Notes under the pieces: model-generated | Told to the model about the DNA's origin: nothing | Database searches by the model: none | The model's input: only the letters and a program-made list of their open reading frames with translations | Position numbers and translations under genes: made by a program | In this document: one piece after another, positions 33,278 to 45,249 of the stretch | How positions within the stretch are numbered: the stretch's first letter is position 1 | Layout: each line of letters opens with the position of its first letter | Assembly: GCA_025175895.1 (NCBI GenBank) | Contig: CM046005.1 | Location: forward strand, 66,860,325 to 66,924,324 | Reading direction: 5' to 3' | DNA length: 64,000 nt | Source of the DNA: Wurfbainia villosa | Taxonomy: Eukaryota; Streptophyta; Magnoliopsida; Zingiberales; Zingiberaceae

Positions 33278-35474
33278 TGTTAGTAATATATGAGAGATGT
33301 CCTAAGGCAATCGCCTTATGTATGAACCATTTATATGATAAATAAAGATTCACTATTTGAGTATATATGTTTTATGTATTTGATTGGATCTTAAACTCAT
33401 TTACTGAATGTCCATGATACGATTCACAGCATGAGAGAATTTGTGATTGGATCACAACTAGTGAGTATCTCTACATGTGTAATTGTGATGTATCGGAATT
33501 ATCCCTAGTCGATGAATTGATGGATTTGGACACCATCAATTCTGTCGAGACTATCACGAGGTATACTCCTTGGTGTATCCAAGCAGCTGATTCTCACTGG
33601 CTGGAGACATAGTGATGTCCGGAGTTAATCGTGGATGCTAGTTATGGTAACTAGTTCATTGGAGTGACCAGCCGTAAGACTTCATATGGTTCTCTGCATA
33701 TATAGATATGTCAATGAAGTTCTTACTGTGGCTTAAGTGCGATGTTCCTTTGACTTGTGGTATTCAAGTCATCTTGATCATGGAGACTTATGCTTTGACA
33801 TCTTAAGCAAACATCTCTAAGGAGATGTGGACCCGGGATGATTGGGTATAAGTCGAAGTGATCGAAGGTGTTTGAATAGCCTATAAAGGATTCACCACTC
33901 CTTGCGAGGAGATGTATACCAATGGCCTCTCGTCGGATTGTTACTAAAGTCTTTGGCCAAAGCATTACATGCTTAGAGTAAGGTACTCTTCGATACATGT
34001 GGAGTAACTAGAATCCGTAGGACGAGGAAATAATACTTGGGCTAGGTGTGACGTAGTCAGCCTAGTGGGGACTGACACAATAGACCATGTCCTGAACCAA
34101 GTGGGTATAAGATGAGTGAAGGGAATGGGGCACGAATCATTTGAGCTGCTGAAGGGTTTCAGAAATAGTTCTGGATCAACCGTTGATCTTTTCGGTTAAT
34201 TGGGGGTCATGATGTACTACTAGGTGCCACTCATGATCGTTCTATAATTAATGGTTAATTATAGATGGCCAACATAAACCGAGAACCTATTTGGTCACAC
34301 GCACAACGAGCGTAATCCAAAGGATTTAAAACGAGCTTGAGAATGGGATTCTCAGACCGAGAGAAACTAGGTTTGGTTGGACCAAACATAAAGCGAGCAT
34401 GAAATCGTTTCAGTCGCAATGGAAGCGTGGATGGGTTGTGTCTTATAAAGACATAATGGATGAACCAAAATGGTTTGGTTCTAATCCAATGGAGGAGAAT
34501 AAACCAAAGGGTTTGGTTTATTTTAAACGAATGAACCAAAAGTTGGTTCGGTTCGTTTTAACTTAAAATATACCATCATGGTTTGGTTTATTTTAACTTA
34601 ACGGGCCTAATGGTTATGATCCAATAACCATTAAGAGAATTAGTTCTCTATAAAAGAGGGCTTAATGGATAATTAAGCCCTAATCCAAGCCCTAGCAAAA
34701 GTTGCCGCCCAACCCCATTGAAGGAGTTGCCGCCCAAGCTCCTTGGCCGCCCAGCCCCTTGTGCCGGCGTCCAGCTCCTTGTCGGCGACCAAGTTTCAGC
34801 CGGTGATCCTCCGGCGACCCTCCGATGATCTTCCTAGGCCTCGGTGAAAAGGTGAGCACTTGGCTTCCTTATTTTGGCCGGCGCCTACTCCTCCACCAAG
34901 CTGTCCAGTTTTCTGGACAGCTTCTTCTCCTCTCGTCGGAGCATCGTTTGGACGACGGTTAGAGCTCCGACAGCGGATAACTTACCGGGGATTCGATCTC
35001 CGGTAATCCTCTGAGGTGGAGGACGAAGGATTCATCAATTGGTTGACGAATACCTCTCCGGAGAAGCGAGTTTTGAGAACTCGTATTAGGATCCGAATTT
35101 GGATTCGGATCGTGATCATCTCTCAATCACGTCGTCTTCAACACGAGGCTAGTAACCCGTACGAAGACGAAGCTCGTGGCTTAGCGAACTCATCCCGAGG
35201 AACTCGGCGTGGATACGGATAGAGATGATTCTAGCGAGGATCGTTCCGGTTGATGTCGTTCCCGCTACACGTCATACGAAAGGTATAACGTAGATAAATT
35301 TCCTTTTATTGCAAATTTAAATTTACGGTTATGTCTACACTTGTTGTAATATGCATGCGTTCGTTGTGTGTGTTGTAATAAATAGAAGTATTTATTATTT
35401 TTATTGCTTCCGCTGTGTTCATGTTTATGAAACATGATCGAACACACACACGCCGTGGTGCCGAAAACCCAACA
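33278..35474 (+). repeat. 3' LTR of C
   Basis: Length 2197 bp, begins TGTTAGTAATATATG and ends ACCCAACA. Nearly the same as the 5' LTR apart from the 18-bp deletion and scattered changes. Followed by GATTG. Confidence 0.93.
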
Positions 35475-35492
35475 GATTGCACCAACAATATT

Positions 35493-35969
35493 TTGCAATA
35501 AGCTTCTATGCATAAATTTCTACAAACCTGCAATTAAGCTAGAAAACTTCCAGAATTTTGGACAGGCTGTTAGGGATTCTTTATGATCTTCCATTTTGTT
35601 TATAGCAATTACTTCAAGGTTTATAAATAACATTAATCACATTCTTATCCAGACCGTATCTAGTTATCTAAGCTTGCAATTGCAGCGTATCAAAGCAGGT
35701 AAACAAGAATTTGATTTCAATTTCTATCTCATGTGTTTTTCAATTCTGCAATTCTGAACATTGCAGAAATGTTCAGGCCTAAATTTCCTTTGAAGTTTCA
35801 GCTTTGGGAGGAGCTTTGATCAGAAAATCTCTCAAATAGGTTATAAAAACACCATCCTCTTTTGATAATTCTGTGATAAAACATGCCAGCTGCAGCAACC
35901 AATTTCCAACCGAATACACACACCCATAATTCCCTGGCTCAGTGTGAACTTTGCTCTAAACATATGTTC
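35493..35969 (-). other. G internal sequence between the two solo LTRs
   Basis: About 480 bp of unique-looking AT-rich sequence belonging to G or to material within it. I see no gene in it. It ends with TGTTC, duplicated after the second solo LTR. Confidence 0.6.
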
Positions 35970-37451
35970 TATAGAGGATTCGTTGACCGCTAGATGGGGG
36001 GTGAATAGCTCATTTTGATATGTCGATGGAATTCGTTTTGTGTTCATCTACAAATCTCGTTAGCGCAACAAAAATAGAAATAATAGAAATAATGAAAGTG
36101 AAGACAAACACAAATACACCAATATACAAGTATGTGACATGGTTCAGAACCGAATGGTTCCTACTCCACGGATCGAACTCTAAAGAGCTCTAGTGATGCC
36201 CATGCAACCACTAATCACAAATAACTCCTTCTCAGAAAATACGAGGTAGAGAAACCCCTTAAAATGATTACACTAAGTAATACTAAAGATACAAGCTAAT
36301 ACAAGTATGAAAAACAATGCAAGTAAAGAAAAAACACTTTACAAGAGCACTTTGGTTGCTTGATCCTTGATTGCCTTGGACTAGCCTTGAAGACCCTAAT
36401 TTGCAACAGCAAATCGCTCCAATTCACCTAAGAAAATTGCTGCAAAAACCCTCCTTCCGAGCTGCTTTTATAACTTGTAATCGGGCTGGATTTTCGCTAT
36501 CGATCGGATCGGGACTATCGATCGATTGATGACCATTGCTATGACACAGGCAATCCATCGAAAAATCCAAGCGGATAGGACATCGGTCGATTGATCATGT
36601 CCATCGATCGATCGAGCTTTCACTCGATTTAACCCCGATCGAGTTCGACTCGATACATTGCCCAAAATCTCGAGCACTAGTCCACCGATCACACAATCGA
36701 TCGGTGATCGATTCAACGATCGCCCACCTTTGGTAGTCGACTGCTAGGGCACTCCCCACAGTCAAACCCTAGTTGACTCACACCAGTCAACTGCCACATG
36801 GTCTCAGTTGACTGATACACCTCAAACATGAGGTTTTAACCTCAAATATGAGGTTTAACCCAAGTATGGTTCCCCCATACTTGCTAGACCACTCGTAGCC
36901 TAGACCTAATCCTTTTAGCCACCTCCATCAGCCTCATGCCTATCGGATCCCTCCAAGTCATTCATGACTTGTTCATTTATACGCTAGCCTTCAGGTGCTT
37001 CTATCGGCTATGTCATGCTAATGGTGTCTACACCGCCAAGGCACATTGGACTTACGCTGCCAAGACTCCGCTTGGACTTTACGTCGTAAATCATTGGACT
37101 TATGCTGCCAAGACTTCACCATTGGACTTTACGCCGGCAATATCAAACCCCCTTGGACTTCTCAAATGCCAAGTACTCATGACTTGGACTTTCACCGCTA
37201 AGACTCAAGCTTGGACTTTCCCTTGCCAACCCATGTTGGACTTTCTTCATCACATGGTCAACCCTAGTCAACCATCAAAATCCCCTCGAGTCAAACTCGA
37301 GTCTGGTCAATCATGACCCGGGTTGATTGTGCCAACAATCTCCCCAAAACAATATCAGACATCAATGTCAACCTTCCATGTCAAACATCAAAACATCGCT
37401 CGAGTCAAACTCGAGTCCGGTCAATCGTTACCTGGGCCGATTGCACCAACA
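35970..37451 (-). repeat. Solo LTR 2 (family A-like), minus
   Basis: Begins TATAGAGG (a TG to TA change at the terminus) and ends TTGCACCAACA; TGTTC flanks both sides (35965-35969 and 37452-37456). It holds the inverted AGTCCAAG array (about 37025-37245). Its palindromes use ATCGATCGAT-like cores in part (36498-36625), with ordinary GTCGACTG copies near 36730-36820. No gag, so this is a solo LTR. Confidence 0.85.
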
Positions 37452-37456
37452 TGTTC

Positions 37457-37825
37457 TAACCTTCTCATACTTATACCCATGAAACTCTCCAACCAATCTC
37501 TAAAATGCAATAGATTTAATCTCTGAATTTGGATTCCCCTTCATTCTCTACAGTTGACCTTGATACTTTCATCAGGAAATTTATTGCTGCTGATAAACTG
37601 TCAAGCAGTTGTGGAGTTTCAGTAGCTTCAACCAATCCACCACAATTGGAATTCCACCAACAGGAGTTGTGAGTATCCCAAACTTCATTCATTCAGACGA
37701 CAGCATTAGCTGTTGTCTCATATATTTTTCAGACGGTTCCCTTAATCAAGCATTGATCTACATCAAGTTTGATGGCCTCGGCAGAAGTTCTTCTCTGATA
37801 CCCTTGTGAGTAAAAAGTATGATAC
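37457..37825 (-). other. G internal sequence after solo LTR 2
   Basis: About 370 bp without a supportable gene. It joins the segment before solo LTR 2 if that LTR and one TGTTC are removed. Confidence 0.6.
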
Positions 37826-39744
37826 TGTTGGGATGTATACTGAAAAGTCTATCTTTTGTATGAACATCTTTATTTTTGAAATAAGAATCACATGATCATT
37901 GTTTGCATATTTATGGTTATGCATATTTGTCTGATACGTTACATTGTAGATAACATGGTGTGTAGTGTCACACAAGAGATTATGTTATCAGTTCCTTGTA
38001 AAGTATAAGTAAAAGCTCACAACTGAGATGGTTATGGACAAACCATTGGTATGGTTGTAGTGTGATTTGGTATTGGTTTGTCTTGACCATAGAATTACAC
38101 TAGTACACTTTGTGTGTATTGAGCAGGACCGACTTAGAGGTGATTTGATTTATTGCTGACTATATAATTGAATCAGACCTCAGATATTATGTTGTACATG
38201 CTCTTAATCCTGATATAATAACGGGCACATATACTTAGTATTCATTTCTTTGATTTACCAATGGGCGAGATTTATAGAGTAAATCGAAAGGCTCGGTAAG
38301 TTGGGAAATGATATTATTTACATGGCGTGCCGTTGATTATAGGAGGAATCCGTGTCTTATATATTAGGATGATGATGTCCTCTTGAGGAGCTCATAAAGT
38401 TCATCATGTAAACCCTGCAGGTGGACTTGGTCCGACATGATGATAAGGTTGAGTGGTACTACTCATGGAGTTAGATATTGATTAATTAATTATCAATAAA
38501 TTAATTAATTGACGGACATTCGAGATCTTAAATACGGGAAGACATTTGTACAAATAATATATGGAGCCCATATTTATTTATGGGGTTGGTGAGGTAGATC
38601 AATGATAATCCTCTAGTGGAATGGATTATCATTAATGGATCGGACTTTATGTGGGCTTGATCCATTGGGTGGCCAAGATCCAACTCCTTCTCATGGTCCA
38701 TATTGTAGCCTATTAAAACCCTCATGGAGCCTAGATCTAATGATGGAAAATGAAACTCTAGATCTGATGGTGGAGATTAAATCTCTAGATCCAACGATGG
38801 AGATTAAATCTTTAGATCCGACGGTGGAGATTAAATCTCTAGATCCGATGGTTGAGATTAAATCCCTAGACCCGATGGTTGAGATTAAATCCCTAGATCC
38901 GACGATGGAAATTAAAAGGAGGCTTAAGCCTAGCTCTATAAAAGGATGGCCAAGGCTTGGGCGTGAAACACACCTTGGGAGATTAGGGTTTTGGGCGGCT
39001 AGGGTTTGGAGAGGCATTAGGCGGCTAGGGTTTGGAGAAGTCTTGGGCGGCAAGACTTTCTTTCTTCCTAGGGTTTTGGCCGGCGCCCCTCTTCCCTTTT
39101 CTCTCCTTGGCCGGCGTCCCACTCTTTCTCCTCTTCTCCTTGGCCGGTGGAAGCAAGAGCTAGGTTCTTTTCCCTTGGAGCTTTTGGTAGGCGCCCATAC
39201 TCCCTACTCCTCTCTTTGGGCCAGCGACAAACATCAAGCTTAGAGCTTGATGGTCGGTCCTAGATAGGAGAAAAGTTTCGTTTCATTCTTCCCTTTGTTC
39301 GGAGTGAGCAAGGAAGGGAAGAGCGTGTTCTAGGAGGCTTCGACTTTTGGAAGATCGTCGCTCATACGACGTCCAAAAGAAAGAAGGACATACAATAGAA
39401 GATCAAGAGGTATAACAAGAGGTATAATTCTTGTTTATGAATCTTTTCTTATTCTATACACGTTGTATATTTTGTGTGTGGCTAATTTACTTGGACCCCG
39501 AATGCAAACACAAAAACCGACGATCCGTACATCGTCTATTCCGAGGCTAATCGAAGAATAGAGGTGGGTTGCTTGAACAACAAGTTTTTTTAAGTAACCA
39601 CTCTAATCGAATAGCACGATGATGGAACGGTTGCTTGGGTAAACCATCTTTGTCAAGGATAAATTTTTTTTATCTGGGGACATAGATGGGATTGCCATGA
39701 TCAAGCGACCGAGTTGAAGTGGGAAGCAAAGTTTCCTCCCTTTA
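37826..39744. mobile_element. Probable copia LTR or solo LTR within G (right border uncertain)
   Basis: TGTTGGGATGTATACTGAAAAG-type starts are frequent in plant copia LTRs. GATAC lies directly left (37821-37825) and again at 39745-39749, which would give a 1.92-kb insertion. However, the right end would then be TTTA, not CA, so the border is uncertain. It contains a 27-bp tandem repeat, a TATA-like CTATAAAAGG (38936) and no coding domain. Confidence 0.45.
38732..38914 (+). repeat. 27-bp tandem repeat, about six units
   Basis: Unit GAGATTAAATCTCTAGATCC plus seven variable bases. Because the unit is a multiple of three, a chance ORF shows a nine-residue repeat (EIKSLDPxx) with no biological meaning that I can defend. 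The unit also contains short inverted arms (GAGATTAAATCTC). Confidence 0.9.
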
Positions 39745-40969
39745 GATACCACTTGTGCATAGGCATTTAGATTGAAGTGGGTGTGATGTTGGAACTGACA
39801 GCAACTGCACCACTTGAAAGTGATTCATCCCAGCTGGTCATTGAATTTCTAAAAATCTGATACAACCTCTAAGCAGATTTTCCTTGAATCCACGTGACTA
39901 GAAACCTCAGATTTAAGTACCATTCCAATCTACACTTCTTTTTAAATAACCTTGGCAATTCCTGAATCCACATGTAAGCATATCCTCTTAGAGCTTGGTG
40001 ACTCATGCATTTTATTTTTTTTCATTTTTCAGACTGTGACTAACTCATATACACTTACACGTGCAGCTTCTCCAAGGTTACATATCCTTGACATTCTGCA
40101 GGTTTTGATGAATTGAATATGCAAGTAACTCTAGCTCCAGATGAAGTGAACACGTCCATTATCTTCCAATCACAAATTGGTTGCAGATATAGACATCTCC
40201 ATAAAGATGCAGAAGCTATAAATCAGAACCTTCCATATCACAGCTTCCACCATCTTCTGTTTAGTCAACACATGTCACTTTACTATTCAAAGAATCAGCT
40301 CCAAGTTCAGTAAATGTTCCATCCATCTAGAGCTTCACCAGAGCTACGTGCCATCTGTTTAGCCATATGCACCTTACTAGCCCAAGGATCATATTCTGTC
40401 CATCGTCCCAGTTGTATGGTCTTCAACTAAATTGCAATACCATCAGAAAGAGCTGTAGGATGATCAGATTTTGGAACTATCAGCAAATCAAACTCAATTC
40501 CTGTTTCACATTTAAGTGGATTTCTGGGTATATAAGCCGGTAAAGGAGCAACTTGTGCCATTTCTATTTCCTCCATGTGATAGCAATTTCCCAGCGAACA
40601 ATTTTTTGAAAATCAACTTCTTGGGCATGAACAGATTCTCCAGCTATAGCATCCGCAGAAATAACTTCAGATAACATGCTCGGTATTTTTTTCTAGCTAT
40701 TTCCAAGGTCCGATAATGTTGCACCCACTTCTGCAATTAAACTAACTCATAGAACCATGATAGTCATGTTATACAAAATTCCAATGTCACAGTGTTCACA
40801 TCCACCAGAAACAAGCTCCAGGTCCTTAATAGTTTTGCAATCTAAAACAAAAAGCCTGCCAGTTGAGCTTTCTCTAGTCTGACAATAGTTGAAAAGAACA
40901 ACCTCCCTGTTTTCTATTTCCCATGAAGCTATTGCTAATGTTGAATCAAATCTGGCTTCCAGTAAGAGA
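39745..40969 (-). other. Decayed coding-like sequence in the 3' part of G (unidentified)
   Basis: Read on the minus strand, this piece has stretches with coding character broken by stops. One runs from about 40968 to 40755 (contains SWEIENREVVLFNYCQ and LDCKTIKDLELVSGG). Another runs from about 40560 to 40340 (contains ETGIEFDLLIVPKSDHPTA, then after a TAG, GRWTEYDPWASKVHMAKQM). I do not recognise the family. The strand is the sense strand of G, downstream of integrase. It could be an extra retroelement ORF or a captured host gene. The CACTA element interrupts it. Confidence 0.35.
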
Positions 40970-41665
40970 CACTACAAAAAAAACAGTCATTAGCGACGAA
41001 TTTAGCGACAAAAATATTTTTGTTGCGAATAAAGCGTCGCAAATAATAGCGACAAAATTAGAGATGAATTTTTGCGACGAATTTTAGCGATGAAAATTAA
41101 GGACGAATTTAAAATTTCGTCGCTAATTTTGTTGCAGAAGTTACCAAGATTTCAAAAATTCGTCGCAAATTTTTGCGACGAATTAAAAATTCGTCTCAAA
41201 TTTGCGACGAATTAATTTTTTCGTTGGTAATTTTCGTGATGAAATAAGAAATTCGTTGGTAAATTGGCGACTGATACAAATTCGTTGCAAATTTCGTCGC
41301 TGAATTCGTCGCAAAAAACCATATTTTGCGATGAATTAATTTTTTCGTTGGTAATTTTCGTGATGAAATAAGAAATTCGTTGGTAAATTTGCGACTGATA
41401 CAAATTCGTCGCAAATTTCATCGCTAAATTCATCGCAAAGTTCAATATTTTGCGATGAATTCTTTTTTCGTTGCAAAAATTTGCGACGAATTTAATTTTC
41501 GTCGCAAATTTCGTCGCAAAATTCATTGCAAAATTTGTCACAGGTTGGATTCATTGCTAAATTCGTCGCTAATTTACGACAAAAATTTAATTCGTCGCAA
41601 AAGTCGTCGCAGATTTCTCAAAATTTAGCAATGAATTTGTATTTTTGTCGCTAAATTTGTCGCTA
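40970..41665. repeat. Left terminal and subterminal repeats of the CACTA element
   Basis: The terminal inverted repeat is followed by about 680 bp of TTCGTCGCAAA and TTTGCGACGAA motifs in both orientations. In En/Spm these motifs are where the element's DNA-binding protein attaches. An internal part (41211-41290 and 41331-41410) is a near-identical direct duplication. Confidence 0.9.
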
Positions 41666-42120
41666 AATAAAAAGTTTTTTAACAGATTTCATCCGTTTCG
41701 ATATTCTATCGTATATACAAATTTTCACACACACACAACAAAACACAATAAGTTCTAATATCCAAATAAATACATTCAATACAAACAAAACACACACACA
41801 TTCAATACAACAAAATAATATTCAATCATATCCAAATAAATACAAAGCAACACAATCAGTTAAGAACAATACAACATTCCAAATAAAAAGTTATATTCTA
41901 CAACATTTCAAACATCAACATAGTTCTGATATCCAAATAACAATGTCTACAAAAGATCTCAACACATGGGAAAGAAAAAAGAAAAGAGAATCTGGTAAGC
42001 AATCGCCGACATTCTTCTACCTGCATTAGAAAAGAAACAAACAAAAAGTATCATACATTAAAAAAAAACTATATACTAACACGAAAATAAATATGCAAAG
42101 ACTTACAATGATGTGCATTT

Positions 42121-43640
42121 TCAACCGCCATAAGGATTAACTTCATCGATGCATACAATATCATCATCGTCGCCACCATCATCGTCATGACTCGGAGGAA
42201 TATGACTTGGACCAGAACTAAATTGCTGAAACTGTCGCATAAGAAAGGCTTGTTGTCGTCGCATTTCTATCATTTCTTGATCCCTTTGTGAGTTTTGTTG
42301 TTGTATTTCTATAATTTGCTGATCTCTTTCATGTATTATGCCCTTCAAATTGCTAACCTCCTCAGTTAAGTTATGTATCTGTGCCGCTACTGCTGGTGGA
42401 GTAGAAGAAATAGATCTACGAGAAGCATTATGCATTCTGCTCAGAGAACCCATACCTAATATCCTTCCCCCTTTTGATCCTCCACTCGCCTCAAGCCATA
42501 AATCCAAATTATTACTAACAGATGGCTCAGATCCCTCAGTATCACCGTCATCTCCTGAAATTCTCTGAGATGAGGATAACTGATCATATCTCTCCTAGAC
42601 AAAATTTAAATTTTAATCAGAGCATTTACATAACTAACAGAATTAAAGTTATAAAGTAAGTTTAAAGATTAATTCAAACCTTAATTGCTCGAGCTCTATC
42701 TCCACTCCAAGTCTTATCTTTTTTTTGGAAAGTCTGACGAAAGTATCTATAAATTCCGGCTCCTTTCCCAATTCCTTAGACTAAATATAAGAATGTTAGA
42801 AATAAAATAATAATCTGAAATATATTTAAAAACTAATTGTAGAATTTAAAAATTACCAATCTACGTGAATGCTCCTCGATATTTATAGATCCTCCCGCAT
42901 ATGTTGCAGATAAGTCTCCAGAATTACATGCTTGATTTAATTTATTCTGTTGACTTCTTTTTTTGCTTTCATCAGATTACCAATAATTGGAGATTTTACT
43001 CCAATTTTCTGACGTGACACAGGCGGGTTTTTTTCCAGTACATTTGGCATGACTTAATACATGTCGGATATGATCGCCACATTTTTTTTTTTAAATTCTT
43101 TTAACTTCCAAGTCTTGAGTAGGGTCCCAAATAAATCTCCACTGAGATGAAAAAAAAAACAATTGATTATATAATCACTTATTTAATATATAAAATGAAT
43201 CAATTATACCTGAAACTCGTACCACCATAGTTCTTTTGTAGGTCCTGGCGTGCTTGAGTATGACAAAGAGTCTCCTCTCCAATAGTTATTCACGATTTTA
43301 TTGATCTCGCGAATAACAGGTACAGAATTTTCAAACCTACGATAAAGTGAAAAAAAATTGAATAAATAATTAAGATAGTTTAAAAATTATAATATTTATA
43401 TTACTTATGAATTTCCAATCGGAAATATATACGGTCGACTTTCGATGTTCTCAGTAGAGGAGTGTCTGGCGGGTACAGGTGAATCAGAATGGGAAGGCCG
43501 TGCCGGCGAATGAGATAAATCTTGGCGATCATGTGAAGGTCCAGGCAAATCAGGAGGGCAAGTAGGTATAGTGCTGGCAGGCGGTAGATCAGTCTGGCCA
43601 CTACTAGTACTCTGTCGTCTCTGTCCACCACGTCGAAACT
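42121..43640 (-). pseudogene. Transposase_24-like gene of the CACTA element
   Basis: On the minus strand the gene starts with a Pro/Ser-rich exon (43640-43405, ending RPYIFPIGNS). The next exon (about 43340-43205) reads SVPVIREINKIVNNYW and TKELWWYEFQ. Then comes a part reading WRFIWDPTQDLEVKRI (about 43140-43090) with stops nearby, an exon near 42960-42850, and the last exon (42590-42121) with a Gln-rich coiled coil (ERDQQIIEIQQQNSQRDQEM) and an acidic tail. Partner proteins of this class bind subterminal repeats. The stops near 43090 suggest it is inactive, though exon borders were judged by eye. Confidence 0.65.
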
Positions 43641-43925
43641 ATCAACCAAAAACAAAAATAGAATAAAGAAAATAAAACTTTTATGCTTAATGAAGAACAT
43701 GAAAAACTTACAATATGCATAATGAAGATATGAGAGACTGCGACTGCGATAAGCTACGATGATTTCACCACTGATAACCTATAAGAACAAAATATACACA
43801 ACATACAGAGACAAAAGATATAAATTTAACAATGAGACATTATATAAACAAATAATTGAGCTAAGAAAATTTGTAAAATTATAGTTTATAACTAAAATTA
43901 TATATAAAAAAATTTACCCTAGACG

Positions 43926-45179
43926 TCAAATTTCAAAGTCCTCATTATCATCTTCCTCATCCTCATCAGTATCCTCATCCTCGGTCTCCTCCTCCTCTTC
44001 CTCCTCGTCCCCCTCCTCCTCCTCCCCCTCCTCCTCCTCATCATTATCATCAATTTCAGTTGCATCCACGTTTATCACTACTCCGCTGGGATCTCGTAAC
44101 GTTGGAATTATATATTCCTCGGTATGAAACATATTTGTAACTTTGTCTTGTTGATATGCAATGTCTTGCCAGCGCTCTTCAATTTTTTTTCGTGCTTTTG
44201 TTTTACAAACAGCCCACCATTCATTTTTGTCACGCCTCAAACTAGGATATGGAGCATAGAAAACTTGAATCGCTTGTTGTGCCAAAATAAATGGTTCATA
44301 TCTCTTATAAAATCTTTTATGATTTATTTCAACCAAATTATCGTGGATGCACCTTCATCCCTCGACGGTCAAACCAACGACACATAAATAAGATAACTCG
44401 CATTTCTGGACCAGGATAATCAATCTCTATAATTTCATCCAATAAACCATAAAATTCATTGCTTGCACCTCCATCATTGGAAGACTGAACACATACTCCA
44501 CTATTCATTGTACTCTTTCCATTTCCATATTCTTGAGTGTGGAAATTATATCCGTTTATGAAATATGCTGGCCAAGTGCGTACCATTGCTTTTGGACCCC
44601 ATGATAGATGGATTAGCAATTCTTGCTGAACATGAGTTTGATTAGCATAAACCTATACTCAAATGAAAATGATATTTATTTAAAAGTTAAGATATGTGTA
44701 AACAAAAATGAGGTAATTAAAACTGCTTACATATGATTTGAACCATGGTGCAAATTCCTGATCGCAGAAGTGATCGAAGTCACGTGTCGGGATTTCAGAA
44801 TATAAGTTTTGGAAAATCCTATAATAAAAAATTGTATTATAACATAAACAAATTAACACTTGACGAAGAAATAGGAAATATATACTAACTCGAAATATGG
44901 CGATACTTCTGGACAATTAAGTAAAACATATGTCCGCCATTCTTGATCAGTTAAGTATCGTTGCTTACACGGTCCACTTGGTTGACCAAGATAATTAAAA
45001 ATTGAGAATGAATTCAAATTGGGATCGATAGGACCTTCATCATTCCTTCCGGATTTCCATCTTTTGGTCTGAACGTGAGGCTCAAAATAATATGATGCAA
45101 AAGTTGTTACTTCCTCCACAATATATGCATTCACAATAGAGGCTTCAACATGTGCCTTATTTTTCACTTTTTTTTTCAA
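43926..45179 (-). pseudogene. C-terminal exons of the CACTA TNP2-like gene (DUF4216 region)
   Basis: Minus-strand exon-like blocks: 45179-44885 (YFEPHVQTKRWKSGRNDEG and YLTDQEWRTYVLLNCPE), 44820-44730 (EIPTRDFDHFCDQEFAPWF), 44619-44338 (DFYGLLDEII-type, YPGPEMRVILFMCRWFDRRG), and 44336-43926 (the rest of DUF4216 with FILAQQAIQVFYAPYPS, then an acidic tail from a GAG/GAA-rich run). This is the usual C-terminal part of CACTA transposases. Whether splicing is intact could not be tested. Confidence 0.7.
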
Positions 45180-45249
45180 ATGATATAAGAATCTGATTGT
45201 AATATAACAAATTGTATTAGAAATGAATATATATAAAAATTAAACATTT

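Larger units (their letters stand above)
25972..35474 (+). mobile_element. C: complete but defective Ty1/copia element
   Basis: Length about 9.5 kb. LTRs at 25972-28186 and 33278-35474 are nearly identical by eye. Primer-binding site at 28188, purine tract before the 3' LTR, and GATTG duplicated at 25967-25971 and 35475-35479. Domain order is gag, protease, integrase, RT, RNase H, which defines copia. Gag and integrase are frameshifted. It sits inside solo LTR 1. Confidence 0.95.
24569..35487 (-). repeat. Solo LTR 1 (family A-like), minus, split by copia element C
   Basis: On the plus strand it begins TGTAGGGGATCG at 24569, runs to 25971, and resumes after element C with the terminal GCACCAACA at 35479-35487. 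ATATT flanks both sides (24564-24568 and 35488-35492). There is no gag or second LTR, so this is a solo LTR left by LTR-LTR recombination. It carries phased palindromes (25099/25120, 25194/25215, 25286/25307) and remnants of the AGTCCAAG array (about 25790-25890). It lies inside G. Confidence 0.85.

Noticed and set aside
38635..39243. 202-codon ORF with a nine-residue repeat
   Set aside because: It comes from the 27-bp tandem repeat in a probable LTR; there is no domain, and the antisense frame is open too.
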